From assembly GCA_944351345.1 (NCBI GenBank), contig CALVPO010000016.1, positions 1 through 18,403 of the forward strand: a stretch of 18,403 bases of DNA. The letters run 5' to 3'. Numbering within the stretch: position 1 is the first letter of the stretch; each line of letters begins with the position of its first letter. Position numbers and translations under genes: made by a program. This document shows, piece by piece, positions 6,850-14,503 of the stretch. Under the pieces are notes generated by a model. The model was given only the letters and a program-made list of their open reading frames with translations, ran no database searches and was not told where the DNA came from. Source of the stretch: an uncultured Bacilli bacterium (GTDB lineage: Bacteria > Bacillota_I > Bacilli_A > RF39 > UBA660).

Positions 6850-6879
6850 ATTATAGCATGTTTTTATAAAATTAAACAA
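6850..6879 (-). promoter_or_regulatory. Promoter of the HExxH gene
   Basis: Read on the minus strand: TTGTTT (6879-6874), an 18-bp spacer, then TATAAT (6855-6850) preceded by TGC, giving an extended -10 TGCTATAAT. It lies back to back with the pgk promoter, 4 bp apart. Confidence 0.7.
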
Positions 6880-6883
6880 AATA

Positions 6884-6912
6884 TTTACTAATGTTTATAA
6901 ATTTGTTATAAT
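6884..6912 (+). promoter_or_regulatory. Promoter of the pgk operon
   Basis: TTTACT (6884-6889), a 17-bp spacer and TATAAT (6907-6912) with an extended TGT before it. The start should be near 6919, with a leader of about 24 nt carrying AAGGAG before the pgk ATG. Confidence 0.75.
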
Positions 6913-6942
6913 TGAGTTGTTATTATTAGTAAGGAGACTGTT

Positions 6943-8133
6943 ATGAAGAAAAGTGTAAAAGATTATGATTTAAGTGGTAAGAAAGTTGTATTAAGATGTG
7001 ATTTAAATGTTCCTATTAAGGAAGGGAATATTCTTGATGATACTAGGATAAAAGCTAGTTTAGAGACTATTAATTATATATTAGATAATGGTGGATGTTG
7101 TATTATTTTATCTCATCTTGGGAAAGTAAAAGAAAAGTCTGATTTGGAGAAGAATAATTTATATCCTGTTAGTGTTAGACTTGGGGAATTACTTAATAAA
7201 GAAGTTAAATTTTTGCCTAATACTAGAGGTGATGATGTTGATTCTATGGCAGAAAATTTAAAACCTGGTGAAGTTATGTTAATTCAAAATACTAGATATG
7301 AGGATTTGGATGGTAAGAAAGAGAGTGGGTGTGATTTAGAACTTGCAAAGTATTGGGCATCTTTGGGGGATGTTTTTATAAATGATGCTTATGGTACTTG
7401 CCATAGAGCTCATGCTTCTAATGTTGGAATATGTAAGTTTTTGCCTAGTGGTTTAGGTTTTTTACCTAGCCGTGAGATTGAGAAAATTGATGGTATTATG
7501 AATGAAGATACACATCCTTTTGTAGTTATTATGGGGGGAGCTAAAGTTAGTGATAAGATTAAGGTTATAGAAAATTTAATTAATAAGTGTGATAAGTTGT
7601 TAATTGGGGGAGCAATGGCATATACTTTTTTAAGAGCTAAAGGTTATAATATTGGCTCATCTATTTTGGATGCTGATTCTATTGAGTTTTGTAAGGAAAT
7701 GTTAGATAAGTATTCAGATAAGATTTTTCTTCCAGTTGATAGTTTAGTAGCTTCTAGTGGAGATAGTGATGGTTTTGTTATTAAGAATGTTTCGAAATTT
7801 AGTGATGGTGATATGGGATTAGATATTGGTCCTGATACAGTAGAGTTATTTAAAAATAATCTTAATGGTGCTAAGAGGATTGTTATAAATGGTACTATGG
7901 GATATTATGAGAATGATAAATTTGCTGGTGGGACAAAGGCTATTTATGATTATATAATAGATAATAATATAAAGACGTTAGTAGGAGGTGGTGATTCAGC
8001 TGCGTCTGTTAATAAGCTTTCTAATCCTTTGAAATTTTATCATATTTCTACAGGAGGAGGTGCAACACTAGAGTATCTAGAAGGAAAGAATCTTCCGGGT
8101 ATTAGTGCTATAGATGAAAAAGAAGAAGGTTAA
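6943..8133 (+). CDS. pgk: Phosphoglycerate kinase
   Basis: The enzyme converts 1,3-bisphosphoglycerate and ADP to 3-phosphoglycerate and ATP in cytosolic glycolysis. At 396 residues it has normal length. Signature segments are in order: VVLRCDLNVPIKEG (substrate domain), LLSHLGKVKEKS-like loop, NDAYGTCHRAHAS, VIMGGAKVSDKIKVI, NGTMGYYENDKFAGGTKAI and GGGDSAASVNK, ending in STGGGATLEYLEGKNLPG, the nucleotide-binding C-domain end. The usual NGPMGVFE appears as NGTMGYYE, a mild change. ATG 6943 has AAGGAG 6-11 nt upstream. It leads an operon whose next gene starts 20 bp inside its 3' end. Confidence 0.97.
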   Translation: MKKSVKDYDLSGKKVVLRCDLNVPIKEGNILDDTRIKASLETINYILDNGGCCIILSHLGKVKEKSDLEKNNLYPVSVRLGELLNKEVKFLPNTRGDDVDSMAENLKPGEVMLIQNTRYEDLDGKKESGCDLELAKYWASLGDVFINDAYGTCHRAHASNVGICKFLPSGLGFLPSREIEKIDGIMNEDTHPFVVIMGGAKVSDKIKVIENLINKCDKLLIGGAMAYTFLRAKGYNIGSSILDADSIEFCKEMLDKYSDKIFLPVDSLVASSGDSDGFVIKNVSKFSDGDMGLDIGPDTVELFKNNLNGAKRIVINGTMGYYENDKFAGGTKAIYDYIIDNNIKTLVGGGDSAASVNKLSNPLKFYHISTGGGATLEYLEGKNLPGISAIDEKEEG

Positions 8134-9133
8134 TATTGTTATAAATATTTTTGTAATATTAGTAGTACTTAGTATAGTTTTATATTTTTCTTTAAAAGAT
8201 GACTATGAAAATATAATTAATTCTATTTTTAATATGGATATTAGATTCTTTATACTTGCTGTTATATTATTTTGTTTTTATCGTATTTTGGTAGGAGTGT
8301 CTAATTATAATTTAGTTAGGGCTAATGGTGAGAGAATATCTATATTTAAAGCAATTCAAATAAGTTTTATAATATTATTTTTTAATGGGGTTACTCCTTT
8401 TGCAGGAGGGGGGCAGCCTATGCAGATATATTATTTGCATAATGAGAAGATTGGTGTTACGAAGGCTACAAATATTACTTTACAAAATTTTATTGTATAT
8501 CAGATTTCTTTAATTTTGGTTGGAATATTTGCGTTACTTGATAATTATTTTTTTGGATTATTTCCTAATAATAGTTTAATTAAGAGATTAGTAATATTAG
8601 GTTTTGTTATAAATTTGTTGGTTTTAGTTGTTACTTATATTTTGAGTTTTGGCAAGAAAACTAATAGATTTATATGTAATCGTGGAATTAGTTTACTTGC
8701 TCGTTTAAAGTTTATTAAAAATCCTAAGGATGTTAGGAATAAACTTAATACTTATTTGAATAAATTTCATAGTAATGCAGTCCTTTTGAAGAAGAAGAAG
8801 GGGATTGTTATATTAAATATATTTGTTAATATATTAGGTATTGTTATTTTATATATAGTTCCATATGCTGTTTTTAAGGGGCTTAATGTTAATGATGTTA
8901 ATGTTTTAGAGAGTGTTGTTAGTACAGCTTATGTTATGACTATTGGGTCTTTTGTTCCTATACCTGGTGGTACTGGAGGAATAGAATATGGTTTTATATT
9001 TTTCTATGGACATTTAGTTAAGGGTAGTATTTTGAATGCTGCGATGTTAGTATGGAGATTTATTACTTATTATTTGGGAATAATTTTTGGGGCTTTAGCA
9101 CTTGCTTGTTATAGAAAGAAGGAACGCAAATGA
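8114..9133 (+). CDS. LPG-synthase-type integral membrane protein (YbhN/UPF0104 family)
   Basis: The 339-residue protein has about seven to eight hydrophobic helices, a short basic N-terminus, and the family motifs NGVTPFAGGGQPMQIYYL (about residue 94) and PIPGGTGGIEYGF (about 282). This is the transmembrane flippase-like domain of lysylphosphatidylglycerol synthases without the soluble aminoacyl transferase domain. Stand-alone members are thought to move lipids across the membrane, often beside glycosyltransferases. Here the following gene is a diacylglycerol glucosyltransferase-like enzyme overlapping by 4 bp (ATGA), so I infer a shared role in glycolipid assembly or export. The start overlaps the end of pgk by 20 bp. 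Substrate is unknown. Confidence 0.85.
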   Translation: MKKKKVNIVINIFVILVVLSIVLYFSLKDDYENIINSIFNMDIRFFILAVILFCFYRILVGVSNYNLVRANGERISIFKAIQISFIILFFNGVTPFAGGGQPMQIYYLHNEKIGVTKATNITLQNFIVYQISLILVGIFALLDNYFFGLFPNNSLIKRLVILGFVINLLVLVVTYILSFGKKTNRFICNRGISLLARLKFIKNPKDVRNKLNTYLNKFHSNAVLLKKKKGIVILNIFVNILGIVILYIVPYAVFKGLNVNDVNVLESVVSTAYVMTIGSFVPIPGGTGGIEYGFIFFYGHLVKGSILNAAMLVWRFITYYLGIIFGALALACYRKKERK

Positions 9134-10395
9134 GGATAGGAATATTTACTGATACATATACGCCTTATATAAATGGAGTAACAACTAGTGTTGTTATGCT
9201 TAAAGATGCTTTAGAGAAGAAAGGGCATATTGTGTATATTGTAACTGTTAATAATGAAGATTTACATTTTAGATATGAAGAAGATGAAAAAATAATTAGG
9301 ATACCTGGAGTTCCTGTTGGGATATATGATTATAGATTGACGGGAATATATCCATTGAAGGCTATAAATAAAATAAAGAAGTGGGATTTAGATGTTATAC
9401 ATTCTCAGACAGAATTTGGAGTTGGGACTTTTGCTAGAATTATAGCTAAACAATTTAATATTCCACTTGTTCATACATATCATACTATGTATGAGGATTA
9501 TATTCATTATATAACACGTGGTTATTTTAAAAAATCTAGTAAAAAGTTAGTGGAATATTTTACTTTATTTTATTGTGATAAAACTATATCTGAATTGGTT
9601 GTTCCTACTAAAAAAGCATATGAGTTATTTAAGAAGAAATATAAAGTAGATAGAAATATATATATAGTACCTACGGGGATTGAGGTTGAGAAGTTTTATG
9701 TGGAAAATAATAAGGATATAGATCGAGATAAGGCTCGTGAAAAGTTAGGGTTAAAGAAGGATGATTTTGTTATATTGTTTGTAGGAAGAATTGCTACAGA
9801 GAAGAATATAGAGTTGCTTCTTAGTTCTATGAAATCTTTAATTAGTGTTTCTAAAAATATAAAATTATTGATTGTTGGAGATGGGCCTGATTTAGAGTAT
9901 TATCAAGATTATGTTAATAAGAATGAAATAGATAAGAATGTTATTTTTACTGGTAAAGTTCCTTGGGAAGATATTGTTTCATATTATTTGATTTCTGATT
10001 GTTTTGCTACTGCGTCACAAACTGAGACGCAAGGTCTTACTGTTATTGAGGCTATGGCAGCATCTTTACCTATTGTTTGTATTGATGATGAGAGTTTTAA
10101 AGATACTGTTATTGATGAGTTGAATGGGCTTGTGTTTAATAATAGAAGAGAGTATAAGAGGTGTATTATTAGATTGTATAAAGATAGGGAATTACTTAGA
10201 AGATTAAGTAATCAAGCTAGAATAGCGTCTGAGACACACTCTTCTAAATATTTTGCAGAACAAATTTTAGATGTTTATAAGATTGCTATTAATAATAAAC
10301 CTAAACATAAAATATCTTTAATTGATAAGGTTCATAAGATAATTAGTACGGATGGAGATGAAATTGATGAAAAAAATGATAATTTTAAATCATAA
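9130..10395 (+). CDS. GT4 glycosyltransferase, diacylglycerol alpha-glucosyltransferase-like
   Basis: The 421-residue protein is a GT-B fold, GT4 retaining glycosyltransferase. N-terminal FTDTYTPYINGVTTS, HSQTEFGVG and PLVHTYHTMYEDYIHYI match the 1,2-diacylglycerol 3-alpha-glucosyltransferases that make monoglucosyl-diacylglycerol in low-GC Gram-positives and mollicutes. The C-terminal domain has FVGRIATEKNIELL and the E-x7-E motif (Glu299 to Glu307 in SQTETQGLTVIEAMA). It probably transfers glucose from UDP-glucose to diacylglycerol at the inner membrane face. A loosely conserved basic tail (390-421) may aid membrane binding. It overlaps the flippase-like gene by 4 bp, and the TIM-like gene begins 29 bp before its end. 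Related GT4 enzymes on other lipid acceptors are not excluded. Confidence 0.85.
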   Translation: MRIGIFTDTYTPYINGVTTSVVMLKDALEKKGHIVYIVTVNNEDLHFRYEEDEKIIRIPGVPVGIYDYRLTGIYPLKAINKIKKWDLDVIHSQTEFGVGTFARIIAKQFNIPLVHTYHTMYEDYIHYITRGYFKKSSKKLVEYFTLFYCDKTISELVVPTKKAYELFKKKYKVDRNIYIVPTGIEVEKFYVENNKDIDRDKAREKLGLKKDDFVILFVGRIATEKNIELLLSSMKSLISVSKNIKLLIVGDGPDLEYYQDYVNKNEIDKNVIFTGKVPWEDIVSYYLISDCFATASQTETQGLTVIEAMAASLPIVCIDDESFKDTVIDELNGLVFNNRREYKRCIIRLYKDRELLRRLSNQARIASETHSSKYFAEQILDVYKIAINNKPKHKISLIDKVHKIISTDGDEIDEKNDNFKS

Positions 10396-11053
10396 GATGA
10401 ATTTAGAATATGATGAGGTTATTGATTACATTGGGAAGATAAATAATGTTGATACTTTGGATAATATTATAGTATGTCCTTCTACTTTGTATTTAGAGAG
10501 TTTTATAAATAATTGTAGTTGGGGAATTGGAGCACAAAATGTTTATTATGAGACAGATGGTGAATATACTGGTGAGGTTTCTACTTTACAACTTAAATCT
10601 TTAGGAATTGAATATGCTATGATTGGGCATTATGAGAGAAAAAAATATTTTGATGAGAATGATGAGATTATTAATAAAAAGTTGATTGCTTGTTTAGATT
10701 CTAATATTGTACCTATATTGTGTTTTGGAGAAACTGGTAAGATGGAAGATATAAAAAGTTCTTTAGATAAATTATTAAAAGATATTGATAATATAAATTT
10801 TATAGTATTTGCATATGAGCCACTTTGCGTTACTGATAAATTAACAAAAGAGCAAATAAGGAATGATATAGAAGCAATTTATGATTATTTGTATTCTAAA
10901 TATAAACATAAGCCTAATATAGTTTATGGTGGCGGTGTTGTAGAAAGTGATGCAGGAGAGTTATTAAAAATAGATAATCTTAATGGTGTTTTGGTAGGAA
11001 AGATATCGGCTGATATAGATAAGGTTTTAAAAATAATTGATAGTGCTAAGTAA
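10367..11053 (+). CDS. tpiA: Divergent triosephosphate isomerase homologue
   Basis: TIM interconverts glyceraldehyde-3-phosphate and dihydroxyacetone phosphate. The 228-residue protein aligns with TIM along its length and keeps catalytic residues: Asn8 and Lys10 in LNHKMN, His in IGHYERK, and Glu in AYEP. However, the loop-6 lid, normally WAIGTG after the EP, is replaced by the shorter LCVTDKLT, the phosphate-binding YGGSV is YGGGV, and LVGGASL is LVGKISA. These loops grip the substrate phosphate, so activity or specificity may differ. It is also about 20 residues shorter than usual. I start at ATG 10367, with GGAG (10354-10357) 9 nt upstream and the next residues matching the family start; in-frame ATGs at 10352 and 10358 overlap or adjoin that site. 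Confidence 0.8.
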   Translation: MKKMIILNHKMNLEYDEVIDYIGKINNVDTLDNIIVCPSTLYLESFINNCSWGIGAQNVYYETDGEYTGEVSTLQLKSLGIEYAMIGHYERKKYFDENDEIINKKLIACLDSNIVPILCFGETGKMEDIKSSLDKLLKDIDNINFIVFAYEPLCVTDKLTKEQIRNDIEAIYDYLYSKYKHKPNIVYGGGVVESDAGELLKIDNLNGVLVGKISADIDKVLKIIDSAK

Positions 11054-11077
11054 TATTTGGGCTTATTCATAAAATTT

Positions 11078-11116
11078 AGGAAGTAATAAAAAAAAGTTAC
11101 TTCTTTTATTTTTTTA
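11078..11116 (+). terminator. Terminator of the pgk operon
   Basis: GGAAGTAA (11079-11086) pairs with TTACTTCT (11097-11104, one G-U) around an A-rich loop, followed by TTTTATTTTTTT. The A-rich loop side could also terminate weakly in the opposite direction. Confidence 0.75.
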
Positions 11117-11122
11117 GTAATA

Positions 11123-11130
11123 TTCGACAA
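11123..11130 (+). promoter_or_regulatory. 0A box (Spo0A binding site) upstream of spo0A
   Basis: TTCGACAA is an exact reverse-oriented match to the Spo0A box TTGNCGAA. It overlaps the position of the spo0A -35 region (11128-11133). A second, one-mismatch site TTGTCAAA is at 11161-11168 near the expected start point. This fits direct autoregulation by Spo0A. Confidence 0.65.
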
Positions 11131-11150
11131 ATTTCTTAAGTAAGTAGTTC

Positions 11151-11156
11151 TATAAT
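11151..11156 (+). promoter_or_regulatory. -10 element of the spo0A promoter
   Basis: TATAAT with no good -35 hexamer at 17 bp (CAAATT, 11128-11133). A weak -35 overlapped by a 0A box is typical of a promoter needing or repressed by Spo0A. Confidence 0.6.
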
Positions 11157-11191
11157 GTAGTTGTCAAATAAAGTTAGAAAAGAGGAATAAA

Positions 11192-11956
11192 ATGGGAAAA
11201 ATAAGAGTATTGATTATAGATGACAATGTTAATTTAACTGAAATGGTTAAAGAATATTTTAAGGATAATAGAAAGATAGAGGTGGTTGATTGCTGTTATA
11301 ATGGTGAAGATGGCTTAAAGAAGATACTTACAAAAGAAGATGCATACGATATAGTTTTATTAGATTTGATTATGCCTAAGAGAGATGGTATGTATGTATT
11401 AGAAGAATTGAAAAAGAGAAATATTACTAAGGATATAATTGTTGAATCATCATATAATAGTCCAGATGTTATAAGAAAAGTTAGTGAGTATGGAGTTAAT
11501 TATTATATATTAAAGCCTTTTGAATTGTTGGATTTAGAGAATAGAATATTAGAGGTATTTGAACAACTTGATAGTAAGAGTATTAATTTATATAAGAATA
11601 ATTTAGAGATATCTATAACTAGAATGTTGCATGAATTGGGGATGCCATCACATATTAAGGGTTATCAATATATAAGAGAGGGTATAATGATGATTTATAA
11701 TAATCCTGAGATTATTGGAGGTATTACTAAAGAACTTTATCCTGATGTTGCTAGTAAGTTTGATACTACTGTATCAAGAGTTGAGAGGGCTATTAGACAT
11801 GCTATAGAAGTTAGTTGGAATAGAGGTAATTGGGATCTTATGGAAGAGATATTTGGTCATAGTGTAGATATAGATAAGGCTAAGCCAACTAATTCAGAAT
11901 TTATTGTTACTATTGCTGATAAGTTAAGATTGGAGTTTATGAAACAGGCAGCTTAG
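11192..11956 (+). CDS. spo0A: Sporulation response regulator Spo0A
   Basis: Spo0A is the master regulator of sporulation entry, activated by phosphorylation of a receiver Asp. The 254-residue protein has a receiver domain (1 to about 120) with acidic pocket Asp10-Asp11, phosphoacceptor Asp58 in LLDLIMP and Lys108 in ILKPF. The effector domain (about 140-254) has the near-invariant recognition segment TTVSRVERAIRHAIEVSW that reads the 0A box. The usual TAFG segment near residue 86 is ESSYNS, a modest change. Its promoter holds an exact 0A box, and it has its own terminator, so it is monocistronic. Presence of Spo0A suggests the organism can, or recently could, form spores. Confidence 0.96.
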   Translation: MGKIRVLIIDDNVNLTEMVKEYFKDNRKIEVVDCCYNGEDGLKKILTKEDAYDIVLLDLIMPKRDGMYVLEELKKRNITKDIIVESSYNSPDVIRKVSEYGVNYYILKPFELLDLENRILEVFEQLDSKSINLYKNNLEISITRMLHELGMPSHIKGYQYIREGIMMIYNNPEIIGGITKELYPDVASKFDTTVSRVERAIRHAIEVSWNRGNWDLMEEIFGHSVDIDKAKPTNSEFIVTIADKLRLEFMKQAA

Positions 11957-11968
11957 ATATTAATATAT

Positions 11969-12000
11969 AAAATGTTATTTAAGAGATAGCATTTTTTTTT
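11969..12000 (+). terminator. Terminator of spo0A
   Basis: AAAATGTTAT (11969-11978) pairs with ATAGCATTTT (11986-11995) over 10 bp with one G-U and a 7-nt loop, followed by T residues. Confidence 0.8.
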
Positions 12001-12009
12001 GTTTTGGTG

Positions 12010-12015
12010 TATAAT
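12010..12015 (+). promoter_or_regulatory. Possible -10 element of the SipW-type protein gene
   Basis: TATAAT lies 42 bp before the ATG at 12058, just after the spo0A terminator. No clear -35 hexamer is seen. A very strong Shine-Dalgarno AAGGAGGT (12046-12053) follows. Confidence 0.4.
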
Positions 12016-12057
12016 TGGGGTATAGTAGTAAAATAGAAATATTTTAAGGAGGTTAGT

Positions 12058-13440
12058 ATGAAGAAGAGGTTGGTTATAACTAGTTTAATATCACTTATTT
12101 TAGTATGTATTTTACTTATAAATTCTACTTATTCTATATTTACGACTGGTGATGTAGATGAGAATGCTAATGTATATACTACTGGTAATTTGGATGTTAC
12201 GTATATGCTTAGTGATGAAAATGTTAAAATTACTAATACTACTCCTTTAAGTAATGATGAGAGTATTAAAATTAAGCCATATAGAATTACTGTTGTTAAT
12301 AATGGAAATGTTGCTTATAAGTTTAATGTTCTTTTAAATGATACTAGTACAGGTGAAAAAATAGATTATCAATATGTAATGACACAGGTAGGTAAGTTAG
12401 AGCCTAAAAGATTAAATAGTTGTGATAATAATGCAATAATTAGTGATGTTGTTGTTGAGGCTGGTCGTAGTGTTGATATAGATGTTAGAGTATGGTTAGC
12501 TTCGGATATAAAGAATACAGAGATTGGAAAGAATTTCTATGCTAAACTTTCTATTTCTGGTGTTGCTACTTATGATAGTGTTAGTAGTAATAATAGTGAC
12601 TTAAGAGCAGATGAATTATCTTTAGCATCTAGTTATATTGCTGATATATATAATGATGGTAGTGATATTAAAGATGTATATATTGCTAATGATAGTAATA
12701 AGCCTATAGTTCATCTTAATTCTAGTAGAGGAATAATGTTAGATAATAATGGGGAATATAGATATTATGGAAAGAATCCTAGTAATTATGTAAAATTTAA
12801 TAATGAGATGTATAGAATAATTGGGGTTTCTGAGGTTTTAGGTAATGATGGTAAAAAAGAGTCAAGACTAAAAATAATTAAGAATGGTTATTCTTCTAAA
12901 AATATTGATTATGGTGTTAATAATAATGATTATTCTGTTTCTTCTTTGTTTGAATATTTGAATAATGATTATTATGACAGTTTGTCTAGTGATGCTAAGG
13001 TTTTGATTGATGATGCTACTTATTATTTGGGGGCTGTTGATAATTTGGGATATGCTAGTGATTTTTATTCGCAAGAGAGAGGTACTAAGATTTGTAATGA
13101 TTGTGATAAAGATAGAGAGGTTAGTTTTGTAGGTAAGGTTGGTCTTATGTATCCTAGTGATTATATGTATGCTGTTGATTTGGAATTATGTACTGTTAAT
13201 TCTAGTGAATATAATAGTGATAGTTGTATTGGAAGTAATTGGCTTTCGTTAGAAGATGAGTTTACTATTACTCCAAGTGTTAATAATAGTAGTGATGTTG
13301 TTTCTATTAGGAATGGTGTAGTAGGAGTTGGTACTAGTAATTTAAAAAATAGACCTGTATTATATTTAAAATCTTCTGTTTCTATTGTTAGTGGAAATGG
13401 TACAGAAGATAATCCTTATAATTTAGAAATAGTTGATTAA
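12058..13440 (+). CDS. SipW-dependent TasA/camelysin-like surface protein with extra C-terminal domain
   Basis: The 460-residue protein starts with a Lys-rich end and hydrophobic helix (about 5-22), then STYSIFTTGDVDENANVYTTGNLDV, the hallmark of SipW-processed TasA/camelysin-type proteins. Residues about 23-175 form the beta-rich TasA-like region (ITVVNNGNVAYKF, VEAGRSVDIDVRVWL). From about 223 a second domain begins: MLDNNGEYRYYGKNPSNYVKFNNEMYRIIGV, then LNNDYYDSL and the end NRPVLYLK plus GNGTEDNPYNL. It shares that end with the partial protein at 1-621 and is DUF6273-like. Six Cys are present. In Bacillus such proteins are matrix fibres; here a cell-surface role is inferred. No signal peptidase gene is in the window. 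Very strong Shine-Dalgarno AAGGAGGT supports high translation. Confidence 0.8.
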   Translation: MKKRLVITSLISLILVCILLINSTYSIFTTGDVDENANVYTTGNLDVTYMLSDENVKITNTTPLSNDESIKIKPYRITVVNNGNVAYKFNVLLNDTSTGEKIDYQYVMTQVGKLEPKRLNSCDNNAIISDVVVEAGRSVDIDVRVWLASDIKNTEIGKNFYAKLSISGVATYDSVSSNNSDLRADELSLASSYIADIYNDGSDIKDVYIANDSNKPIVHLNSSRGIMLDNNGEYRYYGKNPSNYVKFNNEMYRIIGVSEVLGNDGKKESRLKIIKNGYSSKNIDYGVNNNDYSVSSLFEYLNNDYYDSLSSDAKVLIDDATYYLGAVDNLGYASDFYSQERGTKICNDCDKDREVSFVGKVGLMYPSDYMYAVDLELCTVNSSEYNSDSCIGSNWLSLEDEFTITPSVNNSSDVVSIRNGVVGVGTSNLKNRPVLYLKSSVSIVSGNGTEDNPYNLEIVD

Positions 13441-13450
13441 GTTTGTAATT

Positions 13451-13500
13451 AAAAACTTTCATAAATTAAAAAGTAGTGTTATGAGAGTTTTTTTCTTCTT
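13451..13500 (+). terminator. First of two tandem terminators
   Basis: AAAAACTTTCATAA (13451-13464) pairs with TTATGAGAGTTTTT (13479-13492) over 14 bp with one G-U and a 14-nt loop, followed by a pyrimidine-rich tract. It closes the SipW-type gene. Confidence 0.8.
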
Positions 13501-13539
13501 GGCTATGATTAGTTATATTTAATTTTATTTTAATCGAAT

Positions 13540-13578
13540 AAGTAAATAAAAGTTGTATTAGTATTTGCTTTTTTTTTG
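13540..13578 (+). terminator. Second tandem terminator
   Basis: AAGTAAATA (13540-13548) pairs with TATTTGCTT (13562-13570) over 9 bp with one G-U, followed by an uninterrupted T run. It repeats termination about 50 bp after the first hairpin. Confidence 0.65.
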
Positions 13579-13586
13579 TTTTATTG

Positions 13587-13592
13587 TATACT
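13587..13592 (+). promoter_or_regulatory. Possible -10 element for the first TIM44-like gene
   Basis: TATACT lies 32 bp before the ATG at 13625. A poor -35 candidate (TTGCTT, 13565-13570, 16-bp spacer) overlaps the terminator stem. Confidence 0.4.
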
Positions 13593-13624
13593 TATATTAA
13601 TATTAGAAATAGGAGTGTTTAGTA

Positions 13625-14500
13625 ATGCAATTTAGAAAGATAAATTTATTGGTTGTAATGATATTAGCTTTATTTTGTGTGTTTTTTAGGGTAGTAGATG
13701 CTGATAGTGGATGGGACTCTAGTTATGATGTTGGTGGTGGTTCTTGGGATAGTGGATCATCATGGGATAGCGGTTCTTCTTGGGATTATAGTGGAGGTGG
13801 AACTGGAGTTTATGTTAGTGGAGATGATGATATAGTTTTTATAATAATTGTTATTATTGTAGTAATTGTTATTGTATCTTCTGTTGCTAAGAGTCGTAGA
13901 AAAGGTAATGGTAATTTTGGTAGTGTTAGAAATAAAGGATATAATTATATGGATTTAGGTGCTGATAGAATAAATGATATTGATTCTAGTATAGATGTTA
14001 ATGAATTAAAAAGGGAAGCATTTGATATATACAAGAATGTTCAAGAAGCTTGGATGAATTTTGATGATGATGCTTTGAGGCGTTATACTACTGATGAATT
14101 ATATAATATGTATAGTAGTCAGTTAAAGGTGTTGAAGGCTAAGAAGCAGAAGAATATAATGAAGGATATAGTTAGTAAGAATATTAAGATTGTTGATGTT
14201 AAAATTGATAATGGTATTGAGAAAGTAGTTATTTACTTAGAGGTAGAACAATATGATTATGTTGTAAATGCTAAAGATAAGATTGTTAGAGGTGTTTCTA
14301 ATAGGAAGAATAATGTTGAGTATTTGATTACTTTAACTAGAAGTATGAAAGATAATGGTATAGATAAGTGTCCTAATTGTGGAGCTCCTATTGATATAGT
14401 ATCAGGTGGTGTTTGTCCATATTGTGATAGTACTATAGTTAATAGTAGTAATAAATTTGTTATGAGTAAAAAACAATGTATTAATCAAAGAAGAATTTAG
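13625..14500 (+). CDS. TIM44-like, zinc-ribbon membrane protein with signal peptide
   Basis: Layout of the 291-residue protein: an N-terminal hydrophobic signal (about 5-27, MQFRKINLLVVM start), a low-complexity segment of Ser-Trp-Asp-Ser-Gly repeats (40-60), a membrane helix (70-87, Ile/Val only), a TIM44-like region (about 125-240, with EAFDIYKNVQEAW and DDDALRRYTTDELY), and a C-terminal zinc ribbon with Cys249, Cys252, Cys264 and Cys267. Bacteria carry many such zinc-ribbon TIM44-like proteins of unknown role, often called transport proteins. The orientation implies a short exported part with repeats and a cytosolic TIM44/zinc part. The C-terminal half is paralogous to the protein at 15358-15900. 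ATG 13625 follows AGGAG (13611-13615) at 9 nt. Confidence 0.8.
   Translation: MQFRKINLLVVMILALFCVFFRVVDADSGWDSSYDVGGGSWDSGSSWDSGSSWDYSGGGTGVYVSGDDDIVFIIIVIIVVIVIVSSVAKSRRKGNGNFGSVRNKGYNYMDLGADRINDIDSSIDVNELKREAFDIYKNVQEAWMNFDDDALRRYTTDELYNMYSSQLKVLKAKKQKNIMKDIVSKNIKIVDVKIDNGIEKVVIYLEVEQYDYVVNAKDKIVRGVSNRKNNVEYLITLTRSMKDNGIDKCPNCGAPIDIVSGGVCPYCDSTIVNSSNKFVMSKKQCINQRRI
13742..13795 (+). repeat. 18-bp tandem repeat in coding sequence
   Basis: Three imperfect copies of an 18-bp unit at 13742, 13760 and 13778, beginning TCTTGGGAT, TCATGGGAT and TCTTGGGAT. They encode the Ser-Trp-Asp repeats of the extracytoplasmic segment. Confidence 0.75.
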
Positions 14501-14503
14501 GGT

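Noticed and set aside
10924..11130. Minus-strand open frame over the end of tpiA
   Set aside because: It crosses the pgk-operon terminator and is antisense to the TIM barrel end.
12868..13074. Minus-strand open frame inside the SipW-type gene
   Set aside because: Ile-rich shadow of the coding strand's AAT/GAT codons, with no ribosome binding site.
13742..13795. CRISPR array
   Set aside because: The three 18-bp units are contiguous, lie in frame within a gene and have no spacers.
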